Assembly (NCBI RefSeq): GCF_000372825.1
Contig: NZ_KB910516.1
Coordinates: 4,376,511 to 4,440,510 of the forward strand
Origin: Methylobacterium sp. 77
GTDB lineage: Bacteria > Pseudomonadota > Alphaproteobacteria > Rhizobiales > Beijerinckiaceae
Length of the DNA: 64,000 nt
Direction: 5' to 3'
In this document: one piece after another, positions 17,389 through 26,974 of the stretch
How positions within the stretch are numbered: the stretch's first letter is position 1
Layout: each line of letters begins with the position of its first letter
Notes under the pieces: model-generated
The model's input: only the letters and a program-made list of their open reading frames with translations
Database searches by the model: none
Told to the model about the DNA's origin: nothing
Position numbers and translations under genes: made by a program

Positions 17389-17544
17389 GCTGGAACGTCT
17401 CCGGGAAATGAGCTGCCGGATCTGCGGCATCGAAGCCGGGCCTTACCCGCCCTGACCCCGCAGATCGGTGTGTCGCATCGAACGATCGCGAACGGGAGGT
17501 CCGCGCGTCGGCACGCTGGGCTGAACCTCAGACTCGCGAATCAA

Positions 17545-17581
17545 AAGGCCGCCGATCGCGACCAGGCGACTCGGCGGCCTT
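17545..17581 (-). terminator. Terminator of the minus-strand glycosyltransferase
   Basis: An 11-bp perfect stem (AAGGCCGCCGA and TCGGCGGCCTT) with a 15-base loop, about 100 bases beyond the stop at 17680. On the minus strand it is followed by TTTTGA. It separates the glycosyltransferase from the debranching enzyme, so these are probably not one simple operon. Confidence 0.6.
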
Positions 17582-17679
17582 CTGGAACCGGTATCGACAA
17601 TGCTCGCATGGAGCGCCGCCGACGCGGAGAAGGTTAGCAAGGCTGGTGCCCGATGGCATCAACCTTTTGGAAACGTTTT

Positions 17680-18813
17680 TTAAGCGGGCATCGCCGCGGC
17701 GGAGAGCGACGGACGGGCCGAGCCGTTGAGATCGCCGTAATGCGGGGTGAAGCCGCCCGCATGGGGCATCTTGATCACGTTTTTCTCGCCGGCGATCAAC
17801 TGCTCGTAGACCGCGACGTATTTCTTCACCATGCACTCGGCGGTGAACTGCGTCTCGAAATGCCGGCGGACGCCGGCGCGGCTCATGGTCTTCACCTTGT
17901 GCACGGCCGCGACCGCGTCATCCATCGTCTCGCACAGGACGCCGCTGACGCCGTCGGCGATGACCTCGGGGACCGAGCCGTTGCGGAACGCGATCACCGG
18001 GGTACCGGCCGACATCGCCTCGATCATGACGAGGCCGAACGGCTCCGGCCAGTCGATCGGGAAGGCCAGCGCCAGCGCGTTTCCGAGGAAGTCCTTTTTC
18101 TGTTCCTCGTTGATCTCACCGATATACTCGACGAGCGGATGGTGGATCATCGGCTCGATGACCTCATCCCAGTAATCCTGGTCGGCCTTGTCGACCTTGG
18201 CCGCGATCTTCAGCTTCACGCCGGACTGGATCGCCATCTGGATCGCACGGTCGGGGCGCTTCTCGGGTGAGATGCGGCCGAGGAAGGCGAGGTATCCGCC
18301 CTTGGCATCCGGATAATACGGGCAATTCTCTGCCGGCAGGCCGTGATGGATGGTCGACTGCCAGTTCGAGTTCGACGGCATCGGCTCACGCTGGTTGTCG
18401 GAGATCGACACCAGGGGCATGCCGGTGAAGGTGCGATAGACCGGCATGAAATCCGGGACGTCGAGGCGGCCGTGCATGGTCGTCACGCACTTGTGGTACA
18501 GGTCCTCGAACATCGGATACTGCAGGAGATCGATGTGGAAGTGCAGCACATCGAATTCGTGCGCCCGCTTGTGCACATTGTGCAGCATCGCCAGGTGGCT
18601 CGCGGTATGGTCGCGGTAGCCCAGCAGGCGAAGCCCCTCCGGCGTGCAGGCCGCGAGCTTTGCAGAGGTCTCGGAATCGCCGCTTGCGAACAGAGTCACG
18701 TCATGTCCCTGGCGGACGAGTTCTTCCGTGATCCACGATACGACGCGCTCGGTACCGCCATAGAACTTAGGAGGGACAGCCTCCGAGAGCGGAGCAATCT
18801 GGGCAATGCGCAC
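17680..18813 (-). CDS. Glycosyltransferase family 4 protein
   Basis: A 377-residue GT-B glycosyltransferase. The N-terminus reads IAQIAPLSEAVPPKFYGGTERVV, like the glycogen-synthase-like glycine loop. The donor domain has YLAFLGRISPEKRPDRAI and DWPEPFGLVMIEAMSAGTPVIAF with the E-x7-E motif. It may act on sucrose-like, trehalose-like or surface glycans; neighbouring a debranching enzyme suggests glucan metabolism, but that is inference. I chose the GTG at 18813, 7 bases after AGGAG, because the family begins at VRIAQIAPL; an upstream ATG at 18876 would add an Arg-rich tail with no ribosome site. Confidence 0.85.
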   Translation of the reverse strand: MRIAQIAPLSEAVPPKFYGGTERVVSWITEELVRQGHDVTLFASGDSETSAKLAACTPEGLRLLGYRDHTASHLAMLHNVHKRAHEFDVLHFHIDLLQYPMFEDLYHKCVTTMHGRLDVPDFMPVYRTFTGMPLVSISDNQREPMPSNSNWQSTIHHGLPAENCPYYPDAKGGYLAFLGRISPEKRPDRAIQMAIQSGVKLKIAAKVDKADQDYWDEVIEPMIHHPLVEYIGEINEEQKKDFLGNALALAFPIDWPEPFGLVMIEAMSAGTPVIAFRNGSVPEVIADGVSGVLCETMDDAVAAVHKVKTMSRAGVRRHFETQFTAECMVKKYVAVYEQLIAGEKNVIKMPHAGGFTPHYGDLNGSARPSLSAAAMPA

Positions 18814-19285
18814 GAAACGTCTCCTGTAAGGTCGAATATTGCGACGACCTAACGCCATCCGGCCTGAGTGGGACATGAACGGAACTCACGGCTAAGGTTA
18901 TGGTTCCTCGCCCCGCCAGGGCGCCATTCCCTATCGTCGTCGAGGCGCCGGATGTCCCCGGTATCCTCGTTTCCAGACCTCCCGAGACGATCGCGGGACA
19001 CGCCCGAGCCGACTGAGGAACCCTGCGGGCAAGCGGCCGAAAGCCCGCGTGGCGACGGGGGTGGAGCCGGCCGGGACGCGGCCTGCGCGGATCGGTCGTG
19101 TTGCCGGAGGTCACCCGGCACTTACTTGCCTACCGCATGGCCGGATTTGTGCGACGCACGATGCCCTTGTTTCGCTCCGAGGGGTCGTCTAAGCCTCGCG
19201 CCAGCGCAGTCTGGCATTGGAGCAATTCCATACCCATCGAGCGCTCGCGAGGCGTTTCGCCCGCCACGAACACGAGAGGTGTCGC
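18814..19285. other. Intergenic region before the nuo operon
   Basis: 472 bases between the divergent glycosyltransferase (minus) and nuoA (plus). It must carry the promoter for the 14-gene nuo operon. I see overlapping open frames but none with a ribosome site or known family, and no clear hexamers, operator or hairpin that I would name. Confidence 0.5.
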
Positions 19286-19651
19286 ATGACAGGCCTGCTG
19301 GCGGATTACCTGCCGCTCATCGTCTTCATCGGCGTGTCCGTCTTCATCGCGGCGGCTCTCCTCGTCGCGCCGTTCCTGGTTGCCTACAGCAGCCCGGATC
19401 CGGAGAAACTCTCGGCCTACGAGTGCGGCTTCAACGCTTTCGACGACGCCCGCATGAAGTTCGACGTGCGGTTCTACCTCGTCGCGATCCTGTTCATCAT
19501 CTTCGACCTGGAAGTGGCCTTCCTGTTCCCCTGGGCGATCACCTTCGGGGAGCTCGGCTGGTTCGGCATGTGGTCGATGATGGCCTTCCTCGGCGTGCTC
19601 ACGGTCGGGTTCGTCTACGAGTGGCGCAAGGGCGCCCTCGAATGGGACTGA
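19286..19651 (+). CDS. nuoA: NADH-quinone oxidoreductase subunit A
   Basis: A 121-residue membrane subunit of complex I with three helices (about 6-30, 65-87 and 92-113). Family marks are the loop [28 protein letters not shown] and FLFPWAI. NuoA helps form the quinone-site entrance between the peripheral and membrane arms. The ATG at 19286 follows GAGAGG by 7 bases; an earlier in-frame ATG at 19217 is unlikely. First gene of nuoABCDEFGHIJKLMN. Confidence 0.95.
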   Translation: MTGLLADYLPLIVFIGVSVFIAAALLVAPFLVAYSSPDPEKLSAYECGFNAFDDARMKFDVRFYLVAILFIIFDLEVAFLFPWAITFGELGWFGMWSMMAFLGVLTVGFVYEWRKGALEWD

Positions 19652-19703
19652 TCGTCCCTCCGACCTGACATCGCATTGCCCGAAGCCTGATCCCGAGAAA
19701 CCG

Positions 19704-20291
19704 ATGGCCTTCAGCCCCGACATCACCCGGATCCCAGCCGTCGCCCCGGCACCGAAGGGGATCATCGATCCCAATACCGGCCGGCCGATCGGCGCCGACG
19801 ATCCGACCTTCCTGTCGATCAATAGCGAACTCGCCGATCGCGGATTCCTCATCACTTCGACGGACGACCTCATCAACTGGGCCCGCACCGGGTCGCTGAT
19901 GTGGATGACGTTCGGTCTCGCCTGCTGCGCGGTCGAGATGATGCAGATGTCGATGCCGCGCTACGATTGCGAGCGCTTCGGCTTCGCCCCGCGCGGATCG
20001 CCGCGCCAGTCCGACGTTATGATCGTCGCCGGCACGCTCACCAACAAGATGGCCCCGGCCCTGCGCAAGGTCTACGACCAGATGCCGGAGCCGCGCTACG
20101 TCATTTCCATGGGCTCCTGCGCCAATGGCGGCGGCTACTACCATTATTCCTATTCGGTGGTGCGCGGCTGCGACCGGGTGGTGCCGGTGGACATCTACGT
20201 GCCCGGCTGCCCGCCCACGGCGGAGGCGCTGCTCTACGGCGTGCTCCTTTTGCAGAAGAAGATCCGCCGTACCGGCACGATCGAGCGCTGA
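19704..20291 (+). CDS. nuoB: NADH-quinone oxidoreductase subunit B
   Basis: A 195-residue peripheral-arm subunit that carries the terminal iron-sulfur cluster N2, which passes electrons to quinone. The cluster ligands are visible: the adjacent cysteines of [10 protein letters not shown], the Cys of GSCANGGG and the Cys of [14 protein letters not shown]. The N-terminal 35 residues are a Pro-rich extension seen in alphaproteobacterial NuoB. It is 52 bases after nuoA and 8 bases before nuoC. Confidence 0.97.
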   Translation: MAFSPDITRIPAVAPAPKGIIDPNTGRPIGADDPTFLSINSELADRGFLITSTDDLINWARTGSLMWMTFGLACCAVEMMQMSMPRYDCERFGFAPRGSPRQSDVMIVAGTLTNKMAPALRKVYDQMPEPRYVISMGSCANGGGYYHYSYSVVRGCDRVVPVDIYVPGCPPTAEALLYGVLLLQKKIRRTGTIER

Positions 20292-20299
20292 GGACCGCG

Positions 20300-20944
20300 A
20301 TGAGCAACGGCATCTCGATCCTCGCCCATACCGCCGCCCCAGCCGACGGCTCGCTCCAGGCGCTCAGCGACCATGTCGGCGCGGCGCTCGGCCCGGCCAT
20401 CGTCTCGCGCACGATCGCCTTCGGCGAACTCACCCTGAACGTCCAGGCGAGCGACATCGTCTATGCGCTGACCTACCTGCGCGACGACCCGGCCTGCGCC
20501 TTCCGCTGCTTCATCGACATCTGCGGCGCGGATTATCCCAATCGGGAGAAGCGGTTCGACGTCGTCTACCACCTGCTCTCGCTGCGCCATAACAGCCGTA
20601 TCCGGGTGAAGGTGCAGACCGACGACCAGACGGCCGTGCCGAGCGTCATCGACGTTTTCCCGGCGGCGAACTGGTTCGAGCGCGAAACCTACGACCTCTA
20701 CGGAATCCTGTTTTCCGGTCATCCGGACCTGCGCCGGCTGCTCACCGATTACGGGTTCGAAGGACACCCCCTGCGCAAGGACTTCCCGCTCACCGGCTTC
20801 GTCGAGGTTCGCTACGACCAGGACGAGGCGCGCGTGGTCTACGAACCGGTGAAGCTGACGCAGGAATTCCGGAACTTCGACTTCCTCTCGCCATGGGAGG
20901 GCACGGAGTACGTGCTCCCCGGCGACGAGAAGAAATCGGCTTGA
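20300..20944 (+). CDS. nuoC: NADH-quinone oxidoreductase subunit C
   Basis: A 214-residue 30-kDa subunit of the complex I peripheral arm, lying beside NuoD near the quinone site. The family signature is [38 protein letters not shown]. NuoC is separate from NuoD here, unlike the NuoCD fusion of E. coli. The ATG at 20300 has AGGA 5 bases upstream; the open frame reaches back through nuoB in another register, which is not coding. Confidence 0.96.
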   Translation: MSNGISILAHTAAPADGSLQALSDHVGAALGPAIVSRTIAFGELTLNVQASDIVYALTYLRDDPACAFRCFIDICGADYPNREKRFDVVYHLLSLRHNSRIRVKVQTDDQTAVPSVIDVFPAANWFERETYDLYGILFSGHPDLRRLLTDYGFEGHPLRKDFPLTGFVEVRYDQDEARVVYEPVKLTQEFRNFDFLSPWEGTEYVLPGDEKKSA

Positions 20945-20960
20945 GCGGCGGAGCGAGGCC

Positions 20961-22151
20961 ATGACCGAGCACAACATCCGCAACTTCGCGATCAATTTCG
21001 GGCCCCAGCATCCGGCGGCGCACGGCGTGCTGCGCCTCGTGCTGGAACTCGACGGCGAGATCGTCGAGCGCGTCGATCCGCATATCGGCCTGCTCCATCG
21101 CGGCACCGAGAAGCTGATCGAGCACAAGACCTACCTGCAGGCGACGCCGTATTTCGACCGGCTCGACTACGTTTCGCCGATGAACCAGGAGCACGCCTTC
21201 TGCCTCGGCATCGAGAAGCTGCTCGGGCTCACGGTGCCGCGTCGGGCGCAGCTGATCCGCACCCTGTTCTGCGAGATCGGCCGCATCCTCTCCCACCTTC
21301 TCAACGTCACCACGCAGGCGATGGATGTCGGCGCGCTGACGCCGCCGCTCTGGGGCTTCGAGGAGCGCGAGAAGCTGATGATCTTCTACGAGCGCGCGTC
21401 CGGCGCTCGTCTGCACGCCAATTACTTCCGCCCCGGCGGCGTCCATCAGGATCTGCCGCCCGCGCTGATCGACGATATCGAGGCGTTCATCGATCCCTTC
21501 CTGCAGGTGGTCGACGATCTCGACGACCTCGTCATGTCGAACCGCATCTTCAAGCAGCGAAACGTCGATATCGGCATCGTCACCGTGGACGAGGCGATGG
21601 CCTGGGGCTTCTCGGGCGTGATGGTGCGCGGCTCGGGCATCCCGTGGGACCTGCGCAAGTCGCAGCCCTACGAGTGCTACGAAGAGATGGAATTCGACGT
21701 CCCCGTGGGGAAGAACGGCGACACCTACGATCGCCAGGTCATCCGCATGGAAGAGATGCGCGAATCGGCCAAGATCATGCGGCAATGCTGCGTCAAGCTG
21801 CGTGAACCCGCCGGAATCGGGCCGATCGCGGCCACCGACGGTAAGTTCGCGCCGCCGCCGCGCCGCGAGATGAAGCGCTCGATGGAAGCGCTGATCCACC
21901 ATTTCAAGCTCTACACCGAGGGCTTCCACGTGCCGGCCGGGGAAGTTTACGCCGCGGTCGAGGCGCCCAAGGGCGAGTTCGGCGTCTATCTCGTCGCCGA
22001 CGGCACCAACAAGCCCTACCGCTGCAAGATCCGCGCTCCGGGTTTCGCCCATCTCCAGGCGATGGACTGGATGTGCCGCGGCCACATGCTGGCCGATGTG
22101 TCCTGCGTGCTCGGCACGCTCGACATCGTGTTCGGCGAGGTGGACCGGTGA
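20961..22151 (+). CDS. nuoD: NADH-quinone oxidoreductase subunit D
   Basis: A 396-residue 49-kDa subunit that forms the quinone-binding cavity with NuoB. The N-terminal [21 protein letters not shown] loop contains the quinone-head histidine; [16 protein letters not shown] and the C-terminal DIVFGEVDR end are family typical. The start has GGAGCGAGG upstream. Length is standard for a stand-alone NuoD. Confidence 0.97.
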   Translation: MTEHNIRNFAINFGPQHPAAHGVLRLVLELDGEIVERVDPHIGLLHRGTEKLIEHKTYLQATPYFDRLDYVSPMNQEHAFCLGIEKLLGLTVPRRAQLIRTLFCEIGRILSHLLNVTTQAMDVGALTPPLWGFEEREKLMIFYERASGARLHANYFRPGGVHQDLPPALIDDIEAFIDPFLQVVDDLDDLVMSNRIFKQRNVDIGIVTVDEAMAWGFSGVMVRGSGIPWDLRKSQPYECYEEMEFDVPVGKNGDTYDRQVIRMEEMRESAKIMRQCCVKLREPAGIGPIAATDGKFAPPPRREMKRSMEALIHHFKLYTEGFHVPAGEVYAAVEAPKGEFGVYLVADGTNKPYRCKIRAPGFAHLQAMDWMCRGHMLADVSCVLGTLDIVFGEVDR

Positions 22152-22173
22152 CCGTATTCGAGGTTTCGAACTG

Positions 22174-23529
22174 ATGGCCAATCGCAGACTCGCCCCAGCT
22201 TCCGAGCAGCCGGCCAGCTTCGCGTTCTCCTCGGAGAATGCTGAATGGGCCAAGGGGCAGATCGACAAGTATCCGGAGGGCCGGCAGGCTTCCGCCGTGA
22301 TCCCGCTGCTGTGGAAGGCGCAGGAGCAGAATGGCGGCTGGCTTCCGCGCGCGGCGATCGAGGCGGTGGCCGCCGAGCTCGGCATGCCGCATATCCGCGT
22401 GCTCGAAGTCGCGACCTTCTACACGATGTTCGCGCTCGAACCGGTGGGCCGGTTCTGGATCCAGCTCTGCGGCACCGTACCGTGCGATTCCTGCGGCTCG
22501 CGCGAGCTGAAGGAGTATCTCCAGTCCCGGCTCGGTCCCTCGGGCCATGTCAGCGCGGACGGCAATTTCTCCTGGCTCGAAGTCGAGTGTCTCGGGGCCT
22601 GCTGCAACGCGCCGATGGCGCAGATCAACCAGGATTACTACGAGGACCTCACCCCCGATATCCTCGGCACGCTGATGGACGACCTCGCCGCCGGGCGCCC
22701 GGTGACGATCGGTTCTCAGGCCGGCCGCGTCTCCTCCGAGCCGAAGGGCGGCGCGGCGACGCTCACCGACGAAACGCTGTTCGACGGCTCCCGCGTCGGT
22801 GCATGGCGCAAGCGCTTCGAGGATCAGGCAGCCAAGCCTGAAACGGGTGCCAAGCCTGAGTCCGGTGGTAAATCCGAGGCGGCCTCCTCCGAGCAGCGCG
22901 CGGCGAGCGATCCGAAACCGGCCAAGCCCGATTCAGGCCGCGCCGCGGAGAAGCCTCCCACCGACGCCCCGGCCCAGCGCGTCGCCGCCGGCGAGACGCC
23001 GGTGAAGCCCGGAGACAAAGCCGACGCGGCGGATCGGACCGAATCCTCCGCCAAACCCGATGCCCCGCCGGCACCGGCTGCCGGGATCGTGGCCGCTGGC
23101 GAAGCGGCCGGCGCCGAGGCCGGCACGCAATCGACCTTGCCCCGTAACGAGCCGCCGCCCCAGCCCGCCGCCTCCGGCGCCAGCGAGGGCGAGGCCGCCG
23201 CCGAAGCCGAAGAGGCTCGGATCGAGAGCAAGCTCGCCACCCTGCCGAAGGATGCGAGCCCGGAACAGAAGGCCGATGCCGTTGGGACCCGCCCCGCCGG
23301 TCTCGATGGGGCTCGTGCCGGTGCGCCGGATGCTCTGACCCGGATCAAGGGGATCGGACCCGGCAACGAATCGCGCCTCCATACTCTGGGAATCTTCCAT
23401 TTCGACCAGATCGCGACCTGGAGCCGCGACGAGGTCGCGTGGGTCGGCACCTATCTCGCCTTCCCCGGCCGCATCGACCGCGAGGGCTGGGTGGCGCAGG
23501 CTGCGACTCTCGCAGCATCCGACAAGTGA
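22174..23529 (+). CDS. nuoE: NADH-quinone oxidoreductase subunit E with long C-terminal extension
   Basis: The first 220 residues or so are a normal 24-kDa complex I subunit with a thioredoxin-like [2Fe-2S] domain: ligands Cys99 and Cys104 (CGTVPC), Cys139 and Cys143 (CLGAC). It sits next to NuoF in the NADH-oxidising module. The protein continues to 451 residues. About 215-385 is a low-complexity Ala/Pro/Lys/Glu linker, and the last 65 residues (DALTRIKGIGPGNESRLHTLGI onward) form a helix-hairpin-helix-like domain as in flap-endonuclease or DUF4332-type proteins. Such tails are known on some alphaproteobacterial NuoE proteins; their role is not known to me. The ATG at 22174 overlaps no other gene. 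Confidence 0.95.
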   Translation: MANRRLAPASEQPASFAFSSENAEWAKGQIDKYPEGRQASAVIPLLWKAQEQNGGWLPRAAIEAVAAELGMPHIRVLEVATFYTMFALEPVGRFWIQLCGTVPCDSCGSRELKEYLQSRLGPSGHVSADGNFSWLEVECLGACCNAPMAQINQDYYEDLTPDILGTLMDDLAAGRPVTIGSQAGRVSSEPKGGAATLTDETLFDGSRVGAWRKRFEDQAAKPETGAKPESGGKSEAASSEQRAASDPKPAKPDSGRAAEKPPTDAPAQRVAAGETPVKPGDKADAADRTESSAKPDAPPAPAAGIVAAGEAAGAEAGTQSTLPRNEPPPQPAASGASEGEAAAEAEEARIESKLATLPKDASPEQKADAVGTRPAGLDGARAGAPDALTRIKGIGPGNESRLHTLGIFHFDQIATWSRDEVAWVGTYLAFPGRIDREGWVAQAATLAASDK

Positions 23530-23538
23530 GGGGCTGAC

Positions 23539-24840
23539 ATGCTCTCCGATCAGGATCGCATCTTCACCAACCTCTACGGCCTGCATTCGCCGGGCCTCGA
23601 GGACGCCAAAAAGCGCGGCGCCTGGGACGGCACCAAGTTTCTGCTGGAAATGGGCCGCGACTGGATCATCGACGAGATGAAGGCCTCGGGCCTGCGCGGC
23701 CGTGGCGGCGCCGGCTTCCCGACCGGGCTGAAATGGTCGTTCATGCCCAAGAAGTCCGACGGGCGGCCGCATTACCTCGTCGTCAATGCCGACGAATCGG
23801 AGCCGGGCACCTGCAAGGACCGGGAGATCATGCGGCACGATCCGCATCTCCTGATCGAGGGCTGCATGCTGGCCTCGTTCTCGATGGCCGCTCACGCCTG
23901 CTACATCTATATCCGCGGCGAATACGTCGCCGAGAAGCACGCCCTGCAGAAGGCGGTGGACGAGGCCTATGCCGCCCGCCTCGTCGGCAAGGACAACGTC
24001 CACGGTTACCCGTTCGACATCTACGTTCACCACGGCGCCGGCGCCTATATCTGCGGTGAAGAGACGGCGCTGCTGGAAAGCCTCGAGGGCAAAAAGGGGA
24101 TGCCGCGGCTGAAGCCGCCCTTCCCGGCCAATATGGGCCTCTACGGCTGCCCGACGACGGTGAACAACGTCGAGTCGATCGCGGTGGCGGGCACCATCCT
24201 GCGCCGGGGCGGCGCGTGGTTCGCCGGTCTCGGCGGCAAGAACAACACCGGCACCAAGCTGTTCTGCGTGTCCGGCCACGTCAACACGCCGTGCAATGTC
24301 GAGGAAGAGCTCGGCATCACCTTCCGCGAACTGATCGACAAGCATTGCGGCGGCATGCGCGGCGGCTGGGACAACCTGCTCTGCTCCATCCCCGGTGGCT
24401 CCTCGGTGCCGCTGGTGCCGGCCGAGCAGATCATCGACGCCAAGATGGATTTCGACACCCTGCGCGGCCTCGGCTCCGGCCTCGGCACGGCGGCGGTGAT
24501 CGTTCTCGACCGCTCCACCGACATCGTTTCGGCCATCGCCCGCATCGCCTATTTCTACAAGCACGAGAGCTGCGGCCAGTGCACGCCCTGCCGCGAAGGC
24601 ACCGGCTGGATGTGGCGCGTGATGCTGCGCATGGCGGAAGGCCGCGCCCAGCGCCGCGAGATCGACATGCTGCTCGACGTGACGAAGCAGATCGAGGGTC
24701 ACACGATTTGCGCGCTCGGTGATGCGGCGGCCTGGCCGATCCAGGGCCTCATCCGCCACTTCCGCCCCGAGATCGAGAAGCGCATCGACCGCTACAGCGC
24801 CAACCCGCACAGCGACCCTGTGCGGATCGCGGCGGAGTGA
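23539..24840 (+). CDS. nuoF: NADH-quinone oxidoreductase subunit F
   Basis: A 433-residue 51-kDa subunit that binds NADH and FMN and carries cluster N3. Visible are the glycine-rich flavin/NADH loop [13 protein letters not shown] (about 54-66), [32 protein letters not shown], and the [4Fe-4S] ligands in [12 protein letters not shown] plus HTICALGD near the C-terminus. It starts 9 bases after nuoE and is followed by the mini-cistron at 24846 and nuoG. Confidence 0.97.
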   Translation: MLSDQDRIFTNLYGLHSPGLEDAKKRGAWDGTKFLLEMGRDWIIDEMKASGLRGRGGAGFPTGLKWSFMPKKSDGRPHYLVVNADESEPGTCKDREIMRHDPHLLIEGCMLASFSMAAHACYIYIRGEYVAEKHALQKAVDEAYAARLVGKDNVHGYPFDIYVHHGAGAYICGEETALLESLEGKKGMPRLKPPFPANMGLYGCPTTVNNVESIAVAGTILRRGGAWFAGLGGKNNTGTKLFCVSGHVNTPCNVEEELGITFRELIDKHCGGMRGGWDNLLCSIPGGSSVPLVPAEQIIDAKMDFDTLRGLGSGLGTAAVIVLDRSTDIVSAIARIAYFYKHESCGQCTPCREGTGWMWRVMLRMAEGRAQRREIDMLLDVTKQIEGHTICALGDAAAWPIQGLIRHFRPEIEKRIDRYSANPHSDPVRIAAE

Positions 24841-24845
24841 TCGCC

Positions 24846-24887
24846 ATGTCTTTCGGACCGAATTTCGACACCGAGAAGTACGCATGA
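24846..24887 (+). CDS. 13-codon mini-cistron coupled to nuoG
   Basis: A tiny open frame (Met-Ser-Phe-Gly-Pro-Asn-Phe-Asp-Thr-Glu-Lys-Tyr-Ala, stop) with a better ribosome site than nuoG: GGAG at 24834-24837, 8 bases before its ATG. Its TGA overlaps the nuoG ATG (ATGA at 24884-24887). The arrangement suggests that ribosomes terminating here restart on nuoG. Whether the peptide itself matters is unknown. It could also be a chance frame within the nuoF-nuoG spacer. Confidence 0.4.
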   Translation: MSFGPNFDTEKYA

Positions 24888-26965
24888 CCAAGCTCATCGT
24901 CGACGGCACCGAGGTCGATGTTCCGGCCGAGTACACCCTGCTCCAGGCTTGCGAAGTCGCGGGCGCGGAGATCCCGCGCTTCTGCTTCCATGAGCGGCTG
25001 TCCATCGCCGGCAATTGCCGCATGTGCCTCGTCGAGCTCAAGGGGGCGCCGAAACCCGTTGCCTCCTGCGCCTATGCGGTGAAGGATTGCCGGCCCGGCC
25101 CCAACGGCGAGCCGCCGGAGATCCTGACGCGCTCTGGCCAGACGAAGAAGGCCCGCGAGGGGGTGATGGAGTTCCTCCTCATCAACCACCCGCTCGATTG
25201 CCCGATCTGCGACCAGGGCGGCCATTGCGATCTGCAGGATCAGGCGATGGCCTACGGCGTCGACTCGACCCGCTACGGCGAGAACAAGCGCGCGGTCGAA
25301 GAGAAGTATATCGGCCCGCTGGTGCGCACGGCGATGAACCGCTGCATCCACTGCACCCGCTGCGTTCGCTTCCTGGCGGAGGTGGCCGGCGTGCCGGATC
25401 TCGGCGCCATCGGGCGCGGCGAGGACATGGAGATCACAAGCTATCTCGAGAGCGCCATGGGCTCCGAGCTGCAGGGCAACGTCGCCGATCTCTGCCCCGT
25501 GGGCGCCCTCGTTCACAAGCCGAACAGCTACGAGGTGCGGCCCTGGGAGCTTTCGAAGACCGAATCCATCGACGTGATGGATGCGGTCGGCTGCGCCATC
25601 CGCGTCGATGCCCGTGGCCGCGAGGTCATGCAGATCGAGCCGCGCGTGAACGAAGACATCAACGAGGAGTGGATCTCAGACAAGACCCGCCATGCGGTGG
25701 ACGGACTGCGCGCGCAGCGTCTCGACCGGCCGTATCTGCGCGAGAACGGTCGCCTGCGCCCGGCTTCCTGGGGCGAGGCCTTCGCCGCCATCGCCGCGAA
25801 GATGAAGTCGGCCGATCCCAAGCGCGTCGGCGCCATCGTCGGCGACCTCGCCGCCGTTGAAGAAATCTACGCGCTGAAGACCCTGATGGGGTCGTTCGGC
25901 GTGACCAGTCTCGATTGCCGACAGGCCGGCGAGGCGATCGATCCGGCCTGGGGCCGGGCCGCCTACACCTTCAACCCGACCATCCCCGGCATCGAGGAGG
26001 CGGATGCGATCCTGCTCGTCGGGACCAATCCCCGGCTCGAAGCCTCGCTCCTCAACGTGCGCATCCGAAAGCGCTGGCGCATGGCGCCCCTCGCCGTCGG
26101 CCTCATCGGCGAGGCCGTGGACCTCACCTATCCCCACACCTATCTCGGTGCGGGTCCCGAGACCCTGGCCGATATCGCCGCCGGCCAGCACAGCTTCGCC
26201 GAGGTATTGAAGGGCGCCAGCCGCCCGCTGGTCATCGTCGGGACCGGTGCGCTGACGAGGCCGGACGGGGCTGCGATCCTCTCGGCGGCGGCGGCACTCG
26301 CCAAGGATATCGGCGCGGTCACGGCCGAATGGAACGGCTTTGCTGTGCTCCAGACCGCCGCTGCGCGGGTCGGAGCGCTCGATCTCGGCTTCGTGCCGGG
26401 GGAGGGGGGGCTGAGCGTCGCCGAAATGGCCGAGCCGGGCGCCCTCGATGTCCTGTTCAATCTCGGCGCCGACGAGATCGAGATCGGTGCAGGCGCCTTC
26501 GTGATCTACCAGGGCACTCATGGCGACCGGGGTGCCACCCGCGCCGACGTGATCCTGCCGGGCGCCGCCTATACCGAGAAGAACGCGACCTTCGTCAATC
26601 TCGAAGGCCGGGTGCAGACCACCAACCGCGCCGGCTTCCCGCCGGGCGATGCCCGCGAGGATTGGGCGATCCTGCGCGCGCTGTCCGACGTGCTCGGCCA
26701 GCGCCTCGCCTTCGATTCGCTCGGAGCCCTGCGCCGCGCGCTCTATGCGGAGCATCCGCATTTCGCCGCCCTCGACGCGGTCGCCGCGAGCGATGTCGTC
26801 GCCACGGTCGAGACGCTGGCGGGGCTCGGTGGCGAGCCGAACCGCTCCGCCTTCGCTCCGGCGGTTCCGGATTTCTACCTCACCAACGCCATCGCCCGCG
26901 CCTCGCGCGTGCTGGCCGAATGCTCGAGCCTCGCGCGGACGCGCGGCCTCGAAGCGGCGGAATAG
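24884..26965 (+). CDS. nuoG: NADH-quinone oxidoreductase subunit G
   Basis: A 693-residue 75-kDa subunit with the ferredoxin-like [2Fe-2S] domain (Cys34, Cys45, Cys48, Cys62), the His/Cys motif HPLDCPICDQGGHC and the [4Fe-4S] motif CIHCTRCVRF, then a molybdopterin-oxidoreductase-like domain without cofactor function (about 220-690). It passes electrons along the iron-sulfur chain from NuoF towards NuoI and NuoB. The ATG at 24884 has only a weak own ribosome site (GAGAAG) and overlaps the stop of the 13-codon frame before it. An upstream extension of the frame into nuoF (to 24719) is not coding. Confidence 0.96.
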   Translation: MTKLIVDGTEVDVPAEYTLLQACEVAGAEIPRFCFHERLSIAGNCRMCLVELKGAPKPVASCAYAVKDCRPGPNGEPPEILTRSGQTKKAREGVMEFLLINHPLDCPICDQGGHCDLQDQAMAYGVDSTRYGENKRAVEEKYIGPLVRTAMNRCIHCTRCVRFLAEVAGVPDLGAIGRGEDMEITSYLESAMGSELQGNVADLCPVGALVHKPNSYEVRPWELSKTESIDVMDAVGCAIRVDARGREVMQIEPRVNEDINEEWISDKTRHAVDGLRAQRLDRPYLRENGRLRPASWGEAFAAIAAKMKSADPKRVGAIVGDLAAVEEIYALKTLMGSFGVTSLDCRQAGEAIDPAWGRAAYTFNPTIPGIEEADAILLVGTNPRLEASLLNVRIRKRWRMAPLAVGLIGEAVDLTYPHTYLGAGPETLADIAAGQHSFAEVLKGASRPLVIVGTGALTRPDGAAILSAAAALAKDIGAVTAEWNGFAVLQTAAARVGALDLGFVPGEGGLSVAEMAEPGALDVLFNLGADEIEIGAGAFVIYQGTHGDRGATRADVILPGAAYTEKNATFVNLEGRVQTTNRAGFPPGDAREDWAILRALSDVLGQRLAFDSLGALRRALYAEHPHFAALDAVAASDVVATVETLAGLGGEPNRSAFAPAVPDFYLTNAIARASRVLAECSSLARTRGLEAAE

Positions 26966-26974
26966 GGGCTGCCG

